Source: Haliscomenobacter hydrossis DSM 1100 (GTDB lineage: Bacteria; Bacteroidota; Bacteroidia; Chitinophagales; Saprospiraceae). From it: a DNA stretch of 64,000 nt. Under the pieces are notes generated by a model. The model was not told the DNA's origin and made no database searches. It was given only the letters and a program-made list of their open reading frames with translations. The translations under genes and the position numbers were made by a program. Location: contig NC_015510.1 of NCBI RefSeq assembly GCF_000212735.1, positions 5,519,001-5,583,000 on the forward strand. Direction: 5' to 3'. Positions within the stretch are counted from its first letter, which is position 1, and every line of letters begins with the position of its first letter. Shown here in pieces: positions 55,198 to 64,000 of the stretch.

Positions 55198-55488
55198 TTA
55201 TCTGGATAGCACAAACGTCCTGAATAGTGATAACTCTGCCATTTCCTGTTCGATGAATCGGTTAAATAGCCGATCTCCCACGTTTGAACGCAATGCGGAA
55301 ATACCCACATCAATTAAACGAAAACCGGTAGGCGTGAGGAAAATATTGTCGAATCGCTCACCGGGCATGTCAGAGGGTCGGCGTAAAGCGCGATGTACAA
55401 ATCCGGCACGATGTAGCACAGTGAGTTCATCTTCCAAAATGTCGAGCCAAAGCTCGCGTTTTTCAAATTCGTAAGCCCGATAATCCAT
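55198..55488 (-). CDS. Short kinase-like protein or remnant
   Basis: A 96-residue ORF whose middle looks like a protein-kinase catalytic loop: GFVHRALRRP, then FDNIFLTPTGFRLIDVGI, which compares to HRD...N...DFG. The aspartate of HRD is alanine here and DFG is DVG, and most of the N-lobe is missing. It may be a small family of its own or a decayed kinase. Nothing links it to neighbouring genes. Confidence 0.5.
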   Translation of the reverse strand: MDYRAYEFEKRELWLDILEDELTVLHRAGFVHRALRRPSDMPGERFDNIFLTPTGFRLIDVGISALRSNVGDRLFNRFIEQEMAELSLFRTFVLSR

Positions 55489-55679
55489 AGGATAATGACC
55501 GTGTTGTTGGCCCCCGAAGAAAGTGTACGCGGATAACGTTTTTTCATGTGCACTAAAAATTTTAAATAAAGGTTAGTCAATTTTTTAAAAAAAATCCTCC
55601 TTCACCACTTACCACTCCCCCGCGAGCCGCAATTAAGGATTAAACAGTGGTTGATTTGTCAACACCAAAAACGAGCAAC

Positions 55680-56174
55680 ATGAGAAACATCCTAATTGTC
55701 ACAGCCCTTTTACTTAGCACACCTGTCCTGCTTTCCGCACAAGCTACGGCCTCATTTGGCAATGTGAAACAGGCCCAGATGGACCTGTCCACTACTGTCC
55801 GTTTACTTGAACAAAACATTCTCCTGGCTTTAACCGCTGGGGTTATCTTCCTCGGTGTCATCTTCGTTTGTTATGTCATCAAGGAAAACGCCAACTCAAA
55901 TCGTGTACAGCAAGCTAAGCGCAATCACTTCCTGAGCCTTATCGTACTGGTGGTAGGTACGGGCATCTTTTGCAGCAGTTGCGGCGTAGCACAGGAGGTA
56001 CAAGCCACACCATCAGACCTTGCACAAGAGCATCTCCAACGCGGGTGCCCTCATCACCACCCCAATCAGGAGCCACTGGCTTTCGTCAACATTTATCGAA
56101 GCATCGGTTATCCAGCACAGCGTATCTCAACCTGCAAGTTTTGTGGACATCGCTTGGTTGATCCTAGGGATTAA
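55680..56174 (+). CDS. Small membrane protein with cysteine-rich tail, unknown function
   Basis: A 164-residue protein: signal peptide MRNILIVTALLLSTPVLLSA, a membrane segment at about 48-68 (ILLALTAGVIFLGVIFVCYVI), a second hydrophobic stretch at about 85-100 (FLSLIVLVVGTGIFCSSC), and a tail with a CPHHH and a CKFCGH motif that could bind metal. The ATG at 55680 is chosen because it opens the signal peptide. No family recognised. Confidence 0.65.
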   Translation: MRNILIVTALLLSTPVLLSAQATASFGNVKQAQMDLSTTVRLLEQNILLALTAGVIFLGVIFVCYVIKENANSNRVQQAKRNHFLSLIVLVVGTGIFCSSCGVAQEVQATPSDLAQEHLQRGCPHHHPNQEPLAFVNIYRSIGYPAQRISTCKFCGHRLVDPRD

Positions 56175-56253
56175 AAGCGGGGCGAAACGATTTTAAAACA
56201 ATCTGTTTACGGCTCTAAGTATACAACTCCATTGTACCTAAAATCAAAAAAAC

Positions 56254-57615
56254 ATGTCAGCAAGCACTCAAGCAATGGCTACTGCCGCCCCCGTTGCGGA
56301 AACCCAGCGCATCGACACCATCGACATCCTCCGAGGCTTTGCCCTGTTGGGCATTTTATTGATGAATATTCCCGGCTTTTCCATGGCCGATTATTCGTTT
56401 GAAGCCTTCAAAAACGACCCCAGCGGCTTCAATTTTTGGCTCTATAAATTCATCGGAGTCTTCTTTGAAGGCAAGATGCGTGCCATGTTCGGCATGGTGT
56501 TTGGGGCAGGTTTACTGCTGTTCATTGCCAATAAAGGAACCAAAGGCGCTTCTGTTCATGCACTGTACTATCGGCGCATGTTTTGGCTCCTGCTCTTCGG
56601 TTTGATCCATGCTCACCTCATCCTTTGGATTGGCGAGATCCTGTACCTCTACGCCGTTTGTGGCATGATCCTGTACTTGTTCCGCAATGTGGCAGCCAAA
56701 TACCTGGTGTGGGCGGTGCCTATCGTTGCCATCGCAAGTTTTGTAGCTGGAACCATTCAATACCAAAACATCCGGGCAAAACGCATCGCCTATGTAGCAG
56801 CAAGTACTGCCCAAAGCCAAAATCAAACCCTCACGGCAACCCAAACCAAGGCATTGAAAGAATGGCGAACAATAGAAAAGAGCATGATCCCCAACCGGGA
56901 AGATGCCAAAGAAAATACCCGTAAAATGAAGTCGGATTATGCTACTGTGGCAGGCTACCTGCGCCCACTGGCCTGGGACGGTCAAACCAAATACTTGCCA
57001 TTTGATGTATGGGATTCGCTGGCCTTAATGCTCCTGGGTTTGGCGCTTTTCAAATGGGGTTTCCTTACCGGTGCCTGGTCAACCAAGAACTACTGGACAG
57101 TACTAAAAATTGGTTACGGTTTGGGTTTGCCCTTAGTGATGTACAGCAGTTATTACGCCTTCCTTCACTTCACAACCCTCGAAGCCAACCTCGCCCGCAT
57201 GGAGCAAGTGTCCATCAACTGGATTGGTTTGATTTATCCATTCCAGCGCATTTTGATCGTTTTGGGCCATGCTTCGGCATTGATTCTGCTGGCCAAATCG
57301 GGCGTAGCTCAGGGCTTGTGTCGCCGTTTGGCCGCGGTGGGGCGCATGGCTTTGAGCAACTACATTTCGCATTCGATTATTTGCACGCTATTCTTCTTTG
57401 GCTATGGCTTGAACTACTTCGCCGAGCTGGAGTATTACCAGATCTATTTCGTCGTGCTGGCCATCTGGGCCATCCAGTTGATCGTAAGCCCGATTTGGTT
57501 GAAGTATTTTTTGTTTGGCCCGCTGGAGTGGCTGTGGCGATGTTTGACCTATTGGAAAATGCAGCCAATGTGGAGAACCGCTTCAGTTCCTAACCTCGTT
57601 TCGCCCGCGTCCTAA
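56254..57615 (+). CDS. DUF418-family membrane protein
   Basis: A 453-residue multi-pass inner-membrane protein. The opening RIDTIDILRGFALLGILLMNIPGF is the family start, AMFGMVFGAGLLLFI follows, and the C-terminal half has GRMALSNYISHSIICTLFFFGYG and SPIWLKYFLFGPLEWLWRCLTYWKMQPM, the DUF418 signature. About eight to ten membrane helices. Function unknown; often near esterase genes. A paralog lies at 61134. Confidence 0.9.
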   Translation: MSASTQAMATAAPVAETQRIDTIDILRGFALLGILLMNIPGFSMADYSFEAFKNDPSGFNFWLYKFIGVFFEGKMRAMFGMVFGAGLLLFIANKGTKGASVHALYYRRMFWLLLFGLIHAHLILWIGEILYLYAVCGMILYLFRNVAAKYLVWAVPIVAIASFVAGTIQYQNIRAKRIAYVAASTAQSQNQTLTATQTKALKEWRTIEKSMIPNREDAKENTRKMKSDYATVAGYLRPLAWDGQTKYLPFDVWDSLALMLLGLALFKWGFLTGAWSTKNYWTVLKIGYGLGLPLVMYSSYYAFLHFTTLEANLARMEQVSINWIGLIYPFQRILIVLGHASALILLAKSGVAQGLCRRLAAVGRMALSNYISHSIICTLFFFGYGLNYFAELEYYQIYFVVLAIWAIQLIVSPIWLKYFLFGPLEWLWRCLTYWKMQPMWRTASVPNLVSPAS

Positions 57616-57669
57616 GTTCGCCAAACACCAGTTTAAATCTTTCACTTACAACACCAAAATTCTTAAAAT

Positions 57670-58425
57670 ATGTCTACTAGATTGTTTTTCGCCTGCGCCA
57701 TCACCCTGATCGGCGCCCTGACCCTGACTGCCCAAAGCGGCACTACCGCCGAAGGCCTGAAGTACACCGTTCTCCAAGCTGGCACTGGCCCAGCCCCGAA
57801 AATGGGACAGGAAGTACTCATCCAGGTGGAGGGATTGGACAGCACGGGCAAAGTGGAGTTTTCCAGCCGCGACCTGGGGTACAACATCCATTTCCAATTG
57901 GGCAAAGAGACCGACCCCATTTCCAAAGCCCGGGATATATTGATGACCCAGATGAAAAAGGGCAGCAAATACCGCGAGGAATTGCCCTTTAGCCTGCTGC
58001 CTGCCGAAGTGCCTGAAAGCAAAAAATCGGGGTACATCGTCTCCATCATCGAAATCACCGACGTGATGGACGCCAAACCCGCTGCCTGCGACCTGTTTGT
58101 AGAAACCGCCGAAAAAAGTGGCATTGCCGCCGCCGAGGCCGAATTCAAAGCCTTGCAAAAAAGCAACCCCAAGGGCTACAGCTTTTTTGAATGGGACATC
58201 AATGCAGCAGGTTATAAAGCGTTGGAAGCCAAAAAAGTCGACGTGGCCATCGCGCTGCTCACCCTCAACAACACGATGTTTTCTAACTCTGCCAATACCT
58301 ACGACAGCCTGGCCGACGCTTATGCGGCCAAAGGCGACAAGGAAAAAGCGAAGGCCAATTACCTGAAGGCATTTCAGATGAACCCGAAGTTTACGGCCAG
58401 TAAGGAGAAGATGGAGAAACTATAA
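57670..58425 (+). CDS. FKBP-type peptidyl-prolyl isomerase-like protein with TPR tail
   Basis: A 251-residue exported protein (signal peptide to about LTLTAQ). Residues about 25-130 resemble an FKBP domain (GLKYTVLQAGTGPAPKMGQEVLIQVEGLDSTG), though several ligand-pocket aromatics are not obvious. Residues about 175-251 hold TPR-like helices (NTYDSLADAYAAKGDKEKAKANYLKAF). Possibly a periplasmic folding helper. Confidence 0.75.
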   Translation: MSTRLFFACAITLIGALTLTAQSGTTAEGLKYTVLQAGTGPAPKMGQEVLIQVEGLDSTGKVEFSSRDLGYNIHFQLGKETDPISKARDILMTQMKKGSKYREELPFSLLPAEVPESKKSGYIVSIIEITDVMDAKPAACDLFVETAEKSGIAAAEAEFKALQKSNPKGYSFFEWDINAAGYKALEAKKVDVAIALLTLNNTMFSNSANTYDSLADAYAAKGDKEKAKANYLKAFQMNPKFTASKEKMEKL

Positions 58426-58432
58426 ACAAAGA

Positions 58433-58491
58433 TGTCGGATGTGGGATTTCGGGTTTAGTGCCAAGCCCGAAATCTCGTATCCGAAACCAGA
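58433..58491. repeat. Short inverted repeat
   Basis: GGATTTCGGG and CCCGAAATC pair around a GTTTAGTGCCAAG-like loop, with outer TCGGAT/ATCCGA pairing. It lies in the 121-base gap after the FKBP-like gene and could act as its terminator. Confidence 0.55.
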
Positions 58492-58546
58492 AGTCGAGGC
58501 CCTTCACTATTTGCTCAATTTTTCAATAATATAACAAGTTTTTAAA

Positions 58547-59782
58547 ATGAAAAAAGCACCTTTATTCCTCACTTTTTGTCTTTTGGCGATGCTTGCTTTT
58601 TCTCAAGGAAAAGTGGAAAAAGGAAACATCGTCATCGGCAAAATAGACAGCGTCCAATCTACTATTTTGGGCGAAAACAGAAAGATTTGGGTGCATGTGC
58701 CTGATGGTGGTGCCAGCCAAAAATATCCCGTCGTGTATGTATTGGACGGCGATGGACATTTTTCATCAGTAGTTGGAATGATTCAACAATTGAATAGTGT
58801 CAATGGCAATACGATGTGCCCCAAAATGATTGTGGTGGGCATCCCCAACACTGACCGAACCAGGGATTTGACACCGACGCATATTGATGCCGACCTGCCA
58901 ATGATGGACAGTGCCTTCGCTAAAACATCGGGGGGCGGTGAAAATTTTATTGCTTTTATGGAAAAGGAATTAATGCCGTACATCGAAGCAAAATACCCTA
59001 CAGCACCTTACAAAATGCTCATCGGGCATTCTTTTGGTGGCTTGGCGGTGATGCAAACTTTTACACACCACAATCATTTGTTCAACTCCTACATCTGCAT
59101 TGACCCAAGTATGTGGTGGGATAAGCAAAAACTATTGAAACAAACGCAAAAGGTTTTAGCCGAAAAGAAGTTTGAAGGAAAATCCTTGTATCTGGGCATT
59201 GCCAATACTTTGGAAGATGGCATGGATATAAATAAGGTGCAAAAAGATACGTCGGTTGCAACAAAACATATCCGTTCCATATTGGCATTGCAAGCCGCTT
59301 TTGAAAAAAATAAGCAAAATGGCTTAAAATATCGGGGTAAATACTACGCCGATGATACGCACGGTTCGATCCCACTCATCACGGAATACGATGCGTTGCG
59401 CTTTTTCTTCGATTATTTCCCTATGAAAATCACGATGAAGGATTATTTTGATTCAACTGGTGCTTTCTCGGAGAAATATAGGAGTCATTATGCCAATCTA
59501 TCCAAAAAAATGGGCTATACCATGAAGCCTGATGAAATGGAGATCAATTATGAGGGCTATGATTTTTTAAGCAGAAAGCTCTATAAAACGGCTGAAAGTC
59601 TTTTCAAACTCAATGTGGATTATTACCCCGAAAGTTTCAATGTCTACGATTCCTACGCCGATTATTTAATCGCCATCGGGGATAAGGAAAATGCCATTGT
59701 TCAATTGAAAAAAGCCTTGGCTATCAATGAAAATGAAGGGTCGAGGAAAAAATTGACGGATTTGGAAGGGGCTAAAAAATAA
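58547..59782 (+). CDS. Secreted esterase (PF00756-type alpha/beta-hydrolase)
   Basis: A 411-residue exported protein (signal peptide to about LAFSQ). The esterase-D-like fold covers about 30-290: RKIWVHVPDGG, PVVYVLDGDGHF, and nucleophile GHSFGGLAVM. The C-terminal about 100 residues are TPR-like (SLFKLNVDYYPESFNVYDSYADYLIAIGDKENA). Resembles the siderophore/carbohydrate esterase branch; the substrate is unknown. It is the kind of gene often beside DUF418 proteins. Confidence 0.85.
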   Translation: MKKAPLFLTFCLLAMLAFSQGKVEKGNIVIGKIDSVQSTILGENRKIWVHVPDGGASQKYPVVYVLDGDGHFSSVVGMIQQLNSVNGNTMCPKMIVVGIPNTDRTRDLTPTHIDADLPMMDSAFAKTSGGGENFIAFMEKELMPYIEAKYPTAPYKMLIGHSFGGLAVMQTFTHHNHLFNSYICIDPSMWWDKQKLLKQTQKVLAEKKFEGKSLYLGIANTLEDGMDINKVQKDTSVATKHIRSILALQAAFEKNKQNGLKYRGKYYADDTHGSIPLITEYDALRFFFDYFPMKITMKDYFDSTGAFSEKYRSHYANLSKKMGYTMKPDEMEINYEGYDFLSRKLYKTAESLFKLNVDYYPESFNVYDSYADYLIAIGDKENAIVQLKKALAINENEGSRKKLTDLEGAKK

Positions 59783-59852
59783 AAAAAACAAAGCCCATCA
59801 GTGATTTATCTGGTACAAGGCTCCAGATTTTCATTCAACAAAACAAGCTAAC

Positions 59853-60764
59853 ATGCAACGCAGAAATTTCATCAAAAACACCGCCCTATCCGCCATCTCC
59901 ATCAGCGCCACCGGTTTTGTCCATTTCGACGGCCAACGCTACGTAGGCGATTGTGCAACCACCTCAGACATTCTGGGCCCATTTTACCGCCCCAACAGCC
60001 CGGTACGAAACCTACTCGCCATCAAAGGGGAAAAAGGCGACCCCATTACTTTGTTGGGAAAGGTGCTCCACGACGATTGCAGCACGCCCTACAAAAATGC
60101 CAAGATCGAGCTCTGGCATTGCGACGGCAACGGGGTATACGACAACGAATCCAAGGATTTCAAATACCGGGGCACTACCTACTCCGATGACAAGGGGAAT
60201 TATTCCTTCAAAACCATCTTACCCGTGCCTTATGATGCCGGAGGTGGAAATTTCCGCCCGGCGCACTTTCACATGATGATTACAGCGGCGGGGTATCAGC
60301 CATTGGTGACCCAGCTCTATTTCAGTGGCGACCCCTGGGTGGAAAAGGACAGCAGTTCATCTTCCCCTGCCGCAAAAAAGAGAATCCTGGAGGTCCAAAA
60401 TTTAACGGGTGGCAGCAAAAAAGTGGAGTACAACATCAGCATGGCCAAAAAACTGGCGATTGAGCCCGCTTCCATGGGCCTCTTGGTGGGCAACTACATC
60501 GCTGAAGAAGATCCCAACAACAAGATGGAGCTGTTCAGAAAGGACAAACAACTCTGGATAAAAGGGGACAATACGAATGGGATGCCCTATGGAGTGAACT
60601 TTGAATTTGTGGGCGATAATACGTTCACATTTCCTGGCATGAAGGTGGAGGAATATTCCGCTGTTTTTGAAATCGGTGATTACGGGAAGATCACAATGAG
60701 GGAAACCTATACGAACGACAAAGGAGAAAAGATTGTGGTGGTGTATAAGCGGGTGATGAAATAG
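59853..60764 (+). CDS. Intradiol ring-cleavage dioxygenase, Tat-exported
   Basis: A 303-residue protein. MQRRNFIKNTALSAISISATGF resembles a twin-arginine signal. Residues about 30-180 are an intradiol dioxygenase core: TTSDILGPFYRPNSP, KIELWHCDGNGVYDNES (tyrosine ligand), KGNYSFKTILPVPY (tyrosine) and FRPAHFHMMI (the two histidine ligands), so all four iron ligands look present. The last about 100 residues are an extra beta-rich domain. Its aromatic substrate is unknown. Confidence 0.87.
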   Translation: MQRRNFIKNTALSAISISATGFVHFDGQRYVGDCATTSDILGPFYRPNSPVRNLLAIKGEKGDPITLLGKVLHDDCSTPYKNAKIELWHCDGNGVYDNESKDFKYRGTTYSDDKGNYSFKTILPVPYDAGGGNFRPAHFHMMITAAGYQPLVTQLYFSGDPWVEKDSSSSSPAAKKRILEVQNLTGGSKKVEYNISMAKKLAIEPASMGLLVGNYIAEEDPNNKMELFRKDKQLWIKGDNTNGMPYGVNFEFVGDNTFTFPGMKVEEYSAVFEIGDYGKITMRETYTNDKGEKIVVVYKRVMK

Positions 60765-60802
60765 GCATGAGGCGAGTTGATTATCAAGCAATTGATGTTT
60801 TT

Positions 60803-60938
60803 TTTTGAGTGACGAGTTCAGAGTACATGAGTTTAGAGGTTAGAAGTGAGCTACCGCAGCGACTTAGACATAGCGCTAGTATAAATCGCTGCGGTAGCTC
60901 ACTTCTAAACTCTGAAGTCATGTGTTCTGAACTCAAAA
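60803..60938. repeat. Long inverted repeat after the dioxygenase gene
   Basis: The core arms TTAGAAGTGAGCTACCGCAG plus CGA (60840-60862) and their exact mirror (60886-60908) are 23 bases each; outer stretches GAGTTCAGA and TCTGAACTC extend it with interruptions. The rest of the 369-base gap up to the next DUF418 gene shows nothing recognisable. Confidence 0.8.
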
Positions 60939-61133
60939 AGCGGAGTGATTAAAAGTTCAGTTGCAAAAAAATTCCCATTCCCACTTACCTCCCTCCTCCA
61001 AACTGCAATTAAAGGCTATAAGTTGGTTTTGATCGAAATCCGCTCTGAGTAAGATCAAGTGCATGTAGAGTCAATCATCTTCAACTCCCAACAAGTTAAG
61101 CATCCGATTTTCAATCAATAAATTCATCTTTTT

Positions 61134-62456
61134 ATGACCTATCCAGGCACAACCGTAACATTTGCGCCCCCCGTTGCACAGAAAGAGCGGATTACCATTT
61201 TGGACAGTTTGCGAGGCTTTGCCATTTTGGGCATTTTATTGATGAATATTCCATCTTTTGGTTTACCTGGTCCAGTTGCTTACGACCCTTCCGTGCTTAA
61301 TGAATGGGGAACCATCAATTTTACTATTTGGTACTGGGTGGCCTGGATGCCCAATGGCACACAAAGGGCTTTGTTCTCCATGTTGTTTGGGGCGGGTATA
61401 TTGCTTTTTGTGGGGGGAAAAGAGCAAAAATTACCCGGCACACTACCCGCTGATTACTTCTTTCGCCGTCAGTTGTGGCTCATCCTATTTTCATTGTTTG
61501 ATGTTTTCATCTTGTTGTGGGATGGCGATATTTTATTGGAATATGCCTGTTTTGGAATGCTCATGTATTCTTTTAGAAAATTAACTCCAAATGCATTATT
61601 GATAGGTGCTGCGCTTTGTTTCCTTTTTATGCTGGCAAGAGAAAACAGGAATTTATACCAAAACAAAAAAATAATTGAACAGGGGGAAACAGTTGCTGCG
61701 ATAGACACAAGCGTTACAAAATTGACACTTCTGCAAAAAGAGCAGTTGGAAGCGATGCAGGCTTTTAAAGAGAAAAGCACGAGGTCGTCTAAAATCAAAA
61801 AAATGGAATTGGCAAAAGAGAAAATGCTGGGAAGCTATCAAAATTTGTACGATGAAAGAACGACCAGCTATATCGACGCAGAATTCAACTATCTTTTTTT
61901 GGTTTGTTGGGATGTGCTGATTTTTATGTTTTTAGGCATGGCATTTTTCAAAATGGGTATCCTTACGGGTGATGCATCCGTAAAAGTATATGCCTTGATG
62001 TGTGTGGTTGGGCTGGGTGCTGGGCTTTTCTTTTCCTATTTAAAATTACAACACAGCATTGATTTTAAGTTTAACGCTTACGAACTCACTAAGAATACTT
62101 CGTTTGCATTTAATGAGCTGTCGCGTACCCTTCGCTCTATTGGGTTTTTAGGTTTCATCATGCTGCTCTATAAATCAGGCCTATTCAAGTGGCTTTTTGA
62201 ATTGCTGCGCCCTGTGGGTCAAATGGCATTTACCAATTATCTGATGCAATCCTTGATGTGCGGCTTGTTTTTTTATGGGATTGGCTTAGGCTATTATGGT
62301 CAACTTGAACGATATGAAATCTACTATGTAGTCGCTGCCGTATGGACAATTCAAATCATTTACAGCAACATCTGGCTTCGCTTTTTCCGGTTTGGTCCTT
62401 TTGAATGGGCTTGGCGGAGTTTGACCTATTGGAAGGTGCAGCCGATGTGGCGATAG
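61134..62456 (+). CDS. DUF418-family membrane protein, second copy
   Basis: A 440-residue multi-pass membrane protein paralogous to the one at 56254. RITILDSLRGFAILGILLMNIPSFG opens it and the tail GQMAFTNYLMQSLMCGLFFYGIG ... WLRFFRFGPFEWAWRSLTYWKVQPMWR ends it in the same way. A charged soluble loop with coiled-coil character lies at about 190-240. Function unknown. Confidence 0.9.
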   Translation: MTYPGTTVTFAPPVAQKERITILDSLRGFAILGILLMNIPSFGLPGPVAYDPSVLNEWGTINFTIWYWVAWMPNGTQRALFSMLFGAGILLFVGGKEQKLPGTLPADYFFRRQLWLILFSLFDVFILLWDGDILLEYACFGMLMYSFRKLTPNALLIGAALCFLFMLARENRNLYQNKKIIEQGETVAAIDTSVTKLTLLQKEQLEAMQAFKEKSTRSSKIKKMELAKEKMLGSYQNLYDERTTSYIDAEFNYLFLVCWDVLIFMFLGMAFFKMGILTGDASVKVYALMCVVGLGAGLFFSYLKLQHSIDFKFNAYELTKNTSFAFNELSRTLRSIGFLGFIMLLYKSGLFKWLFELLRPVGQMAFTNYLMQSLMCGLFFYGIGLGYYGQLERYEIYYVVAAVWTIQIIYSNIWLRFFRFGPFEWAWRSLTYWKVQPMWR

Positions 62457-62507
62457 TAAAATCAACAACTTAACTCTATTCACCACCTATTTAAGTAACC
62501 ATTACCT

Positions 62508-64000
62508 ATGCATACCCGTCTTAAAACTTCAAAAAACAATCACCTGATTGTCTTTGTTTTGGCAATCAGTTCCTTATTGGTCGCTTGCGAAAACCAAAAA
62601 TCCAACCACGACGCCCTAGTGGGTTTGGGATTGGGGATTAGCGATGCTACCGTAGTTGTATCCAACCTGGACAGCGCCAGACTGCATTACACCGAAGATC
62701 TTGGCTTTGATATCCCCAAACCTGAAAAATATGAACAGGGCATCTACAAAGGATCAATTGGCTTTTCTGCTTTCTTCCCGGACATGTCGGCGCTGGAATT
62801 CATCACCCTCAAAGATTCCGCGGCCAAGGCCAAACGATCATTTATCGGTTCTTTTTTGAAAAAGCAGGAAGGGCTTCGTTTGTATTCCCTGTCTACCTCA
62901 TCAGCAAAGGCCACTTTGGATTGGCTCAACACCCGGGGATTTGCCATTGACTCGGTTCAGGAAGGTCGGGGCGCAGCAGAATTGCCAAAGGGCTGGGATT
63001 GGGATGATGGCGGCCCACAATGGCGCACCGTGGGTTTGAATGCCAAAAATCCCCCGGCACATCTCCCCGATTTCATGGAGTACATTGGTCTGCCTTATCA
63101 GGACTATCAAAACGAAAAAACATCCATCTATGCCATGAATCGCACGTATTCCAATCATCCCAACGGTGTCGTGGGCATGACTGCGCTGCGCATTGTAGTG
63201 GACGACCTGAAGGCTGCCCGCAAGGAATTTAAAAAGATGGGATTGAGCGAATTGAAACAGCCCAAGTCTCCCGATGTAATTCGATTCCAGGTATCCACCA
63301 ATCAGGAATTGCAGCTGATCACGCCCCAATCCCCTGGCGATTCACTTTCCCAATTTTTGACAGCCCGCGGCCCAGGCGTATATGCCATGCGCTTTGAAGT
63401 AAAAAAACTGAAAGCCACGCGGGCATTTTTCAGAAAGAAGCTGCCAGCCAAAGCCTTGCGCATGGGCAAATCACCCGAGCGTTTGATTGTGTTAAAAGAA
63501 TATGCCCACGGCGTGCAGCTTGAATTTGTGGAAGAGCCCAAAGCGCAAGCACTTCTAGCTCAGCAATACGAGATCAAAGAGGGCAAAAAGCTGAATAGTG
63601 TGGCAAAAAAACATGCCTCGGCCCTGTATCAAAAGTATTGTGCCTTGTGCCACGGCAAGAACCGGGAAGGTTATGCCGCCGACAACGCGCCATCCTTACG
63701 CTCTCATTCTTTGATGTCGGTCACCAAAATTCCTGCAGCCAATTACAATTTCCTCCGCTATACCATTGCCTATGGCCGGCAAGGTACCGCCATGGCCGCT
63801 TATGCCAAAGACCAGGGTGGCCCCCTGGAATATTTAGACATCGACCTGTTGATCACCTGGCTGCGCGAAAAAAGTGGCGTCAAAAAACCGCTTGAACTAT
63901 CAACCGATCCGGTAAGCGGAGATGTCGCGCTTGGAAAAAAATTGTACAACAAAACCTGTGCAACTTGCCATGGCCTGAAGGGTGAAGGAGTTAGTGCCCC
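62508..64000 (+). CDS. Lipoprotein with glyoxalase/VOC domains fused to cytochrome c (3' end outside window)
   Basis: The frame is open from ATG 62508 to the window end (497 codons). The N-terminus has a lipobox (SSLLVACENQ). Residues about 40-160 and 225-345 are two VOC/glyoxalase-like halves (TVVVSNLDSARLHYTEDLGF, ALRIVVDDLKAARKEFKKMG). From about 365 a class I cytochrome c domain starts with heme motif YCALCHG, and a second heme motif TCATCHG lies near 490. A periplasmic or outer-membrane redox enzyme is likely; the substrate is unknown. A third VOC-like stretch (YAMRFEVKKLKATRAFF) precedes the hemes. Confidence 0.85.
   Translation, partial: MHTRLKTSKNNHLIVFVLAISSLLVACENQKSNHDALVGLGLGISDATVVVSNLDSARLHYTEDLGFDIPKPEKYEQGIYKGSIGFSAFFPDMSALEFITLKDSAAKAKRSFIGSFLKKQEGLRLYSLSTSSAKATLDWLNTRGFAIDSVQEGRGAAELPKGWDWDDGGPQWRTVGLNAKNPPAHLPDFMEYIGLPYQDYQNEKTSIYAMNRTYSNHPNGVVGMTALRIVVDDLKAARKEFKKMGLSELKQPKSPDVIRFQVSTNQELQLITPQSPGDSLSQFLTARGPGVYAMRFEVKKLKATRAFFRKKLPAKALRMGKSPERLIVLKEYAHGVQLEFVEEPKAQALLAQQYEIKEGKKLNSVAKKHASALYQKYCALCHGKNREGYAADNAPSLRSHSLMSVTKIPAANYNFLRYTIAYGRQGTAMAAYAKDQGGPLEYLDIDLLITWLREKSGVKKPLELSTDPVSGDVALGKKLYNKTCATCHGLKGEGVSA

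Overview
The window comes from a member of the Bacteroidota, most likely of the Saprospiraceae (Haliscomenobacter-like). It has a SusC/SusD pair, several proteins with type IX secretion (T9SS) C-terminal sorting domains, Bacteroidota-type lipoproteins, ECF sigma control of large TPR-CHAT proteins and many long intergenic palindromes. The genus is an inference; no rRNA or marker gene is present.

Region 1 (1-17.8 kb) is the first half of a pectin utilisation locus. A LacI-type regulator, cut by the window edge, faces a SusC/SusD pair, a surface lipoprotein with a pectate-lyase-like helix, a GH43 glycosidase and a T9SS-secreted PL1 pectate lyase. A second block follows: kduD, kduI, a PL10 pectate lyase, a CE12-GH28 fusion (acetylesterase plus polygalacturonase) and an alpha/beta-hydrolase esterase.

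Region 2 (17.8-32.4 kb) is accessory DNA: an Rpn-type nuclease, a two-gene unit led by a PD-(D/E)XK nuclease, two large T9SS proteins (one cohesin-like with EF-hand/dockerin-like loops), a 1404-residue CHAT-NACHT protein that looks like an NLR-type defence protein, and a PIN toxin-antitoxin pair.

Region 3 (32.4-44.5 kb) is the second half of the pectin locus: GH105, CE8, kdgF, uxaB, uxaA, uxaC, kdgK, kdgA and a hexuronate-type MFS transporter. With kduI/kduD from region 1 it completes both routes to 2-keto-3-deoxygluconate (unsaturated galacturonate by KdgF-KduI-KduD; saturated galacturonate by UxaC-UxaB-UxaA) and then to pyruvate and glyceraldehyde-3-phosphate by KdgK-KdgA. A shared palindromic operator candidate lies upstream of susC, of kduD and of the GH105 block, so the two halves look like one regulon. 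Four stop-to-start gaps among the catabolic genes consist almost wholly of an iterated GAACCCCCGAA-type repeat.

Region 4 (44.5-55.1 kb) holds a ricin-type lectin-like protein, a DUF3472-type protein, and an ECF sigma factor - membrane protein - two tandem TPR-CHAT proteases unit. A 29-nt element is repeated before the sigma gene and before the second TPR-CHAT gene. Region 5 (55.1-64 kb) has a kinase-like fragment, a small membrane protein, two DUF418 membrane proteins, an FKBP-like protein, an esterase, an intradiol dioxygenase and an incomplete VOC-cytochrome c fusion lipoprotein.
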